Source: Streptomyces diastatochromogenes
Lineage (GTDB): Bacteria > Actinomycetota > Actinomycetes > Streptomycetales > Streptomycetaceae
NCBI RefSeq assembly: GCF_002242805.1
Contig: NZ_MCGQ01000042.1
Span: forward strand, 1 to 64,000
Direction: 5' to 3'
Length of the DNA stretch: 64,000 nucleotides
Shown piece by piece: positions 59,553 through 64,000 of the stretch (position 1 is its first letter; every line of letters begins with the position of its first letter). The notes beneath the pieces were generated by a model. That model ran no database searches. It worked only from the letters and a program-made list of their open reading frames with translations, and was not told where the DNA came from. The position numbers and the translations under genes are program-made.

Positions 59553-59966
59553 ATGGGTACTACTGACAACCTGCGGTTCTACGGCGGCGCGGATGCCTAT
59601 CTGGCTGCCTGTCCCTCGCGCCAGATCCTGGACGTACTCGCCAACAAGTGGACCATGTTGGTCATGGGCGCACTGTCCGACGGCCCGATGCGCTTCGGCG
59701 AGCTGCGGCGCCGACTGGACGGCATCACCCAGAAGATGCTCACGCAGACCCTGCGCACCCTGGAGCGGGACGGCCTGGTCACTCGCACGGTCTACCCGAC
59801 CATTCCGCCCAAGGTCGAATACGCGGCCACCGGGCTGGGCGAGAGCGTCACCGCGCTGATGCACGCGATCCGAGCCTGGTCGGAGGAGAACATCAATTCC
59901 GTCCTGGACGCCCGCGACGCCTACGACGCGCGGGCCGCCCAGGAGGTACAGCCAGTCACGGTCTGA
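59553..59966 (+). CDS. HxlR-family transcriptional regulator
   Basis: 137 residues. Winged helix of the HxlR type: CPSRQILDVLANKWTMLVMG, MRFGELRRRLDGITQKMLTQ, TLRTLERDGLVTRTVYPTIP. An N-terminal cysteine before the domain (AACPSRQ, residue 20) is where redox-sensing members have their sensor Cys. ATG at 59553. Controls the divergent oxidoreductase by position. Confidence 0.93.
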   Translation: MGTTDNLRFYGGADAYLAACPSRQILDVLANKWTMLVMGALSDGPMRFGELRRRLDGITQKMLTQTLRTLERDGLVTRTVYPTIPPKVEYAATGLGESVTALMHAIRAWSEENINSVLDARDAYDARAAQEVQPVTV

Positions 59967-60077
59967 CCGCCTCCGGCTCGGCAGCTTCGGACTGGTCATC
60001 GAGACCTGGCCCGGCTTGTTCACCCTGCGCCACAACCGACGATTCTCGCTCTGGCGAGTCCCTCATGGCAACGCGAC

Positions 60078-60398
60078 GTGTGGCTGCAGCCGGAGGAGCT
60101 CGAGGACCTGGACTACGTGGTCAACGTGCTGTTCGACGACTTCTGCAACGCTGACGACCCCGCACCGTGGCTGGGCAAGAGCCTCCGGACCGAGGAGGAA
60201 GTCACGCTCATCGAGGAGTTGGGCACGGCCTACTCGGCAGTGCAGGAGTCCGTGGGCCGCGGCGCCCCGGATCGGGCTTGTCTCGATGCTCCGGGGTGGG
60301 GCATCGTGATCACCATCGCGGCCAGACCGGCTCAGGTGATGGTGACCAATGACCTTCAAGCTGCGGCTCTCCATCAGGAGCAACGTCAGCACTCCTGA
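60078..60398 (+). CDS. Conserved hypothetical protein (106 aa)
   Basis: GTG at 60078: MWLQPEELEDLDYVVNVLFD, TEEEVTLIEELGTAYSAVQE, GWGIVITIAARPAQVMVTND. Acidic and helical, like an unnamed Streptomyces family. The start is not certain. No domain I can name. The following 310 bases (60399-60708) show no gene. Confidence 0.6.
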   Translation: MWLQPEELEDLDYVVNVLFDDFCNADDPAPWLGKSLRTEEEVTLIEELGTAYSAVQESVGRGAPDRACLDAPGWGIVITIAARPAQVMVTNDLQAAALHQEQRQHS

Positions 60399-60708
60399 CG
60401 ACCGGGGCCGTGCTGCAGGGATATCGACACTGGAAGCCTTTGCCAACCTCGCCTGTTTGCCTGGGCTGCTCACATGTGGTGGCGCGGGGGCGTCGGTCCG
60501 GCACCTTGGTCGCAGCGGGCAGACCTTGCACAGTGTGACAACTCTGCTCGGCTCTTCGTCGACCATGCATGTGCTGGTCCGCTTCTTCGGTACGTGTCCG
60601 CAGTTGGTGCAGGAGGACTGTCGTCAGCCTTCTTGGCCTGTCGGCGGCGACCGCTAACGTTCCTGTGGCGTAGTGCCGCGTTGGCAGCTGACTCGGAAGG
60701 GGTACAGG

Positions 60709-61152
60709 ATGGGCGCTTCGGCCTGGGACTACTACGTGCCGTACCAGGAGGATCTTGGCGCCGCGCTGGAGGAGTTGCGGCATCGAGTGTTCCTCGCCGG
60801 TGAGTACTACTGGGTGCGCGGCGGCGACTGGCTTCCTGAGGAGGAGCGCCGTCCGCGGCCTTTGACCCTGGACGAACTGTGGGCGGATGAGTGGACGCAG
60901 CACTCTGGCACCCACTCGATTCTCGATGTCTTCCACGTTCAACGGGAAGATGAGGAGCCCGAGGTTTGTGCAGTACAGCCGGTGACCGCTGAAGAGGCCC
61001 GGAGGGCCACGGGTACTGAACGGCTGACCCGCGAACACGTTCCAGCGATCCAAGACCTCGCTCGCGAGCGCGGGTACGGCCGTTGCGCAGTACTGCACGA
61101 CGACGACGGGACGCGACAGAAAGTCTACTTCTGGGGCTGGTCTGGAGATTGA
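60709..61152 (+). CDS. Conserved hypothetical protein (147 aa)
   Basis: MGASAWDYYVPYQEDLGAAL, EELRHRVFLAGEYYWVRGGD, SGTHSILDVFHVQREDEEPE, LTREHVPAIQDLARERGYGR, ending KVYFWGWSGD. The pattern is widespread in Streptomyces as an unnamed family. ATG at 60709 after GAAGGGG; an ATG-like start 36 bases upstream has no ribosome site. Function unknown. Confidence 0.75.
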   Translation: MGASAWDYYVPYQEDLGAALEELRHRVFLAGEYYWVRGGDWLPEEERRPRPLTLDELWADEWTQHSGTHSILDVFHVQREDEEPEVCAVQPVTAEEARRATGTERLTREHVPAIQDLARERGYGRCAVLHDDDGTRQKVYFWGWSGD

Positions 61153-61154
61153 GC

Positions 61155-61752
61155 CATCTACCTGTCGTGCCAACGGCCGCGGTAGGGCACGCGGACGGTG
61201 CCGCCAGCGCCTTGGTAGCCCTTGTCAGCCCAGCAGGGGATGCCAGCGTCCGTCAGGGCGTCGATGATGCCGTGGGTGCGGGCTGCCTTGATGTCGTGCA
61301 CGGCACCGGGCAGGGCCGGCGAGGCCATAGCAGCCTGCCCAGCGGGTCGGCGACGACCTGCACATTCATCCCGTGCTTGCGGTGCTTTCCCGAGTAGTAC
61401 GGCCGGCCTGCGGCGATGCGGTCGATGGGCAGCAGCGTGCCGTCAAGGATCACGAATCTCTGCGGGTTGCGGTGCGGGAGGCGGCGGCGAGGTCTGGTGC
61501 GCTGGCGGCCAGCACCTCGACGGCCTCGGCCACGTACCGGTAGACGGTGGTGGTGCCGATGCCGAAACCGGCCGCGAGCTGAGCATAGGTGTGCCCGCAC
61601 CGCAGATGCGCCAGCACGAGCAGTGCCTGCCGATCGGCCGACAGTCGGCGCCAGCACGTCCCGCGCTCGCGGCGCTGAACAGCCAGCAGGCCAGACAGGA
61701 ACCGAAGGGTCGAGCTGGACAGATCGATCGCCGATGAGTAGGCAAGCACATG
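61155..61752 (-). pseudogene. IS112/IS5-like (Tnp_4) transposase with frameshifts
   Basis: Part one: SSAIDLSSSTLRFLSGLLAV, LRCGHTYAQLAAGFGIGTTT, VYRYVAEAVEVLAA. Part two, other frame: RFVILDGTLLPIDRIAAGRP, YYSGKHRKHGMNVQVVADPL. Part three, third frame: PALPGAVHDIKAARTHGIID, WADKGYQGAGGTVRVPYRGR. All three DDE-core blocks are recognisable, so only a few indels disable it. The 497 bases to the right (61753-62249) hold no certain gene. Confidence 0.8.
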
Positions 61753-62249
61753 AAGCTCCGGTCGGACAGGTTGATCTTGATCAACAGCCCGTCTACCAGG
61801 TCTGGCGAGCCGTCGACTGGCCGTCCCGCCTTCACATAGTCGAGGTATGCGTCCTGAACCACACCGGCGTTGACCCACCTTCCGGGTACTGCTCCAGCGG
61901 CCTCTTCGGCGGCTACGAGGGGGCACCACGGTCTCGCATCTGGACTCTCTCGGTTTCACCACAACCGTCTGCTGCTACAAGCGCTGGTCCGCCCCATCAC
62001 AGCGGGTGCCTCTAGCGGCGGCCGCGCGCGGTCGTCGGCCGGGGGCAGCGGCACGTCATCGCGGTGGCGAAGGGGGTCCGGCCGATCACTTACAGGCAGA
62101 AGGTCGCCCACGGCTGGGATTTCATCAACTTGTGGTGTAGATAAGGCAGTTGTTGTGTCTCCTAGATCGCAACAGGCGGTGATCGTGGAAACTTCAGTCA
62201 CTCTTTCTGCGATCGCCGACCCCCCTCATGCACAGCGAAAGGCACATGT

Positions 62250-62924
62250 ATGGCGAACAACCGCAGGATGCGCTACGGCGGACACATGCTGGCGCTCTCG
62301 GCGGCTGCCCTGGGCATGGTCGCGGCGATGGCCGCCCCGGCCTCGGCCGATGACCAGCCCACCCGGGCGCAGCTCATAGCCGACTGCGACTCGGGCACAG
62401 GCAAGTGCACCTTCAACGACCCCCAGTTGGGCGAGGCGTACCTCGGAGACTTCCACCGGGTCTCCGATTCGCTCTACAACTGCAGCACCTCGCCTGCCAC
62501 CCAGTCGATGACCTGGTCCGACACGGTCGGTTCCACGGACTCGGCGGGCGTGTCCGTGACCGTCGGCGGCAAGATCGCGGACATCATCGATCTCAGCGTG
62601 ACGGCGACCTACAGCCACACCTGGTCGAGCACGCACTCGGAGACCAGCTCCATCAACATGACGGTGAAACCCGGTGAAGTCGGCTGGATCTCCCGTGCGC
62701 AGGTGATGCAGACCGTCTCCGGCACATGGCAGACCCACTACGACGACCGGAAGTGGGGCCACTACTTCTGGTTCGTCCCCGACGTCATCACGGGGCCTGC
62801 CCCTAACGGGACGGACGGCCAAAGCAACGCGGTGGTCGTCAAGTCCCGGAAGATGACCGCGAAGGAGAAGCAGTCCTGCTCCAGCCGCTCCGGTAGGGCC
62901 AAGACGCTCGTCGTCGAAGGCTGA
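62250..62924 (+). CDS. Secreted aerolysin-like/beta-pore-type protein
   Basis: 224 residues. Signal peptide within MANNRRMRYGGHMLALSAAA, cleaved near ASA-D (residue 34). The mature chain has long Ser/Thr-rich beta hairpins (SMTWSDTVGSTDSAGVSVTV, LSVTATYSHTWSSTHSETSS) followed by VKPGEVGWISRAQVMQTVSG, which is reminiscent of aerolysin/ETX-MTX2-type pore formers. Two cysteines pair regions. ATG at 62250 after GAAAGG. The likeness is structural impression, not proof. Confidence 0.6.
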   Translation: MANNRRMRYGGHMLALSAAALGMVAAMAAPASADDQPTRAQLIADCDSGTGKCTFNDPQLGEAYLGDFHRVSDSLYNCSTSPATQSMTWSDTVGSTDSAGVSVTVGGKIADIIDLSVTATYSHTWSSTHSETSSINMTVKPGEVGWISRAQVMQTVSGTWQTHYDDRKWGHYFWFVPDVITGPAPNGTDGQSNAVVVKSRKMTAKEKQSCSSRSGRAKTLVVEG

Positions 62925-62942
62925 TCCACCGATCGCGCGCCT

Positions 62943-62977
62943 GGCTGCCTCGCGGTCCGTATACCCGCGAGGCAGCC
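62943..62977 (+). terminator. Terminator of the secreted protein gene
   Basis: GGCTGCCTCGCGG (62943-62955) and CCGCGAGGCAGCC (62965-62977): perfect 13-bp stem, 9-nt loop, 19 bp past the stop. Confidence 0.87.
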
Positions 62978-63044
62978 GGGGCAGCTCAGCAAGGGCGGTC
63001 AGCGCGAGTTGTCGTTGACCTGCGAGCGCCCGGGCCCGCGCCCT

Positions 63045-63191
63045 CGCCTCCACCGCGCCCGCCGACGTGGTGACCTTCCGCGGCTGGCGGTGGCCATTGC
63101 GCACCACCAAGCGCCGCCCCTGCTCATCGCGCTGGTCAACCAACTCGGCTATGTGGGAGTTGACTTCGGCTTCCAGCGAGGCTGCCAGCAT
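63045..63191 (-). pseudogene. IS256/Mutator-type transposase remnant (N-terminal)
   Basis: MLAASLEAEVNSHIAELVDQ, RDEQGRRLVVRNGHRQPRKV, TTSAGAVE. This matches the early conserved block of IS256-family enzymes (LEAEVxxYI...RNGxxxRxVTTxxGxVE); it then breaks off. Confidence 0.75.
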
Positions 63192-63349
63192 TGAGACCCG
63201 TCGATCCATCGGGAAGGTACGCCCGTCCTTCAGACTGATCCACAGCTCTCGATCATTGCCCGCCATCGAGGACGCCGCCATAGTCTGATCGCCAGTACAT
63301 CGGTTGCACGCAACTGGCCAACCTCCCACGCCCAGCGGCGCAATACGGG

Positions 63350-63586
63350 GTGCTGGGCGGCATCGGCGTCGCGACCCACTCGTCGGCCCTACTCGCCGGC
63401 GCCGGCATTGCCGTGCTCGTACTCCTGCTGCCGACGGGGGGCACGGTCCGCTCCGCCAGGTGGATCTTCATCCATCTCGTCCCGACGATCGGCGCCATTG
63501 TCCTGCTGGTCCTCTGCTCCGAGGACAGTAAGGCGGGCGCGAACCAGTATGGCCCGAACCCGAAGAAGACCCGGGCGCTCGCGTGA
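63350..63586 (+). CDS. Small membrane protein, DUF805-like C-terminal part
   Basis: 78 codons from GTG 63350: LLAGAGIAVLVLLLPTGGTV (helix), IFIHLVPTIGAIVLLVLCSE (helix), then SKAGANQYGPNPKK, a tail like the GxNxYGPxP end of DUF805 proteins. Probably the end of a longer gene that has lost its start. The last 414 bases of the window (63587-64000) show no gene I can support. Confidence 0.45.
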   Translation: MLGGIGVATHSSALLAGAGIAVLVLLLPTGGTVRSARWIFIHLVPTIGAIVLLVLCSEDSKAGANQYGPNPKKTRALA

Positions 63587-64000
63587 CGCCGCGCCTTCGG
63601 CATTCGCCGCCCCGAGAAGTCGCCCGCCGACGTTGTCCGGGCGTCCTCAGACGTGCACGGGCACCAGGCGGCGCCGGGAACGCAGCACCTGGGCACTCAT
63701 AGCCCAGCCCCTGGAGCTCCTCACGTGATCGCATCGACGTGCATGCGAACCTACTGCCGTGCATGTGCGGGCCAGCGGCGGCTGAGCGGCGAGGTGACAG
63801 CTGGCGCGGGCCTCCTCGGGCACTTCCACCGCGGGCGGCGGCCGGTAAAGTTGTCCTGCAACGCCGCCGTGCTGCGGCCCGCCCTTGGCCCGCCCAGGCT
63901 CACGCGGCGACCGCCGACTGCTCCCGGAATGCACGCTCATGCGGGCGCCCTGCGTGCACCTCGCGCCGGGCGCCAGCAGTTGTCGACAGTCACGCAATTC

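Noticed and set aside
63647..63997. Minus-strand frame at the right edge
   Set aside because: No coding bias, no family likeness and no ribosome site.

Overview
The window is high-GC actinobacterial DNA. Long GC3-biased genes, GTG/TTG starts, GGAGG-type ribosome sites, leaderless starts just downstream of TAnnnT boxes, and many Streptomyces-like protein families all point to Streptomyces or a close relative. Both ends are cut; the first gene (selB) runs off the left edge.

Layout. 0-5 kb: a complete selenocysteine block (selB partial, selA, tRNA-Sec with encoded CCA, divergent selD), then a zinc formaldehyde dehydrogenase-like enzyme. 5-13 kb: amino-acid/amide catabolism under Lrp-type regulators (a double-module Lrp protein, an amidohydrolase, an N-terminally truncated PhzF, an Lrp regulator divergent from a gamma-family PLP lyase, and a second amidohydrolase). 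13-19 kb: a secreted HNH-like protein, an MFS exporter behind a 20-codon leader ORF, an XRE-cupin regulator divergent from an ornithine cyclodeaminase-like/aminotransferase pair with an 18-bp palindrome between them, then metallo-hydrolase and thioesterase genes. 19.5-26 kb: an aromatic ring-cleavage operon (FAD hydroxylase, intradiol dioxygenase, maleylacetate reductase) with a divergent Fis-type activator. Two near-identical TGTCTC-N5-GAGACA dyads tie the operon to a YceI-like gene.

26-64 kb is accessory DNA: one intact IS630-type element and about a dozen transposase remnants (IS630, IS5-like, IS110, IS1182-like, IS256), broken genes (ABC ATPase, aminoglycoside phosphotransferase-like, methyltransferase, RCC1, DeoR) and small cargo genes between the remnants. 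Cargo includes a virginiamycin B lyase with all catalytic residues, GNAT and SnoaL-like proteins, an Imm7-like orphan immunity protein, a cytoplasmic M4-like protease beside a HAD protein, a TetR/DUF2867-like pair with two operator dyads, a Clp-N protein divergent from a HTH regulator across a symmetric operator, an ABC exporter coupled to a MazG-like protein, an ADP-ribosylglycohydrolase, an HxlR/quinone oxidoreductase pair and several secreted proteins.

The most unusual signal is at 44137-44213 (minus strand). It holds all the arms of a tRNA cloverleaf, but the half with the anticodon and T arms comes before the half with the 5' acceptor strand and D arm, as in a circularly permuted tRNA gene. 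It could be a relic of recombination at a tRNA attachment site; the sequence alone cannot decide.
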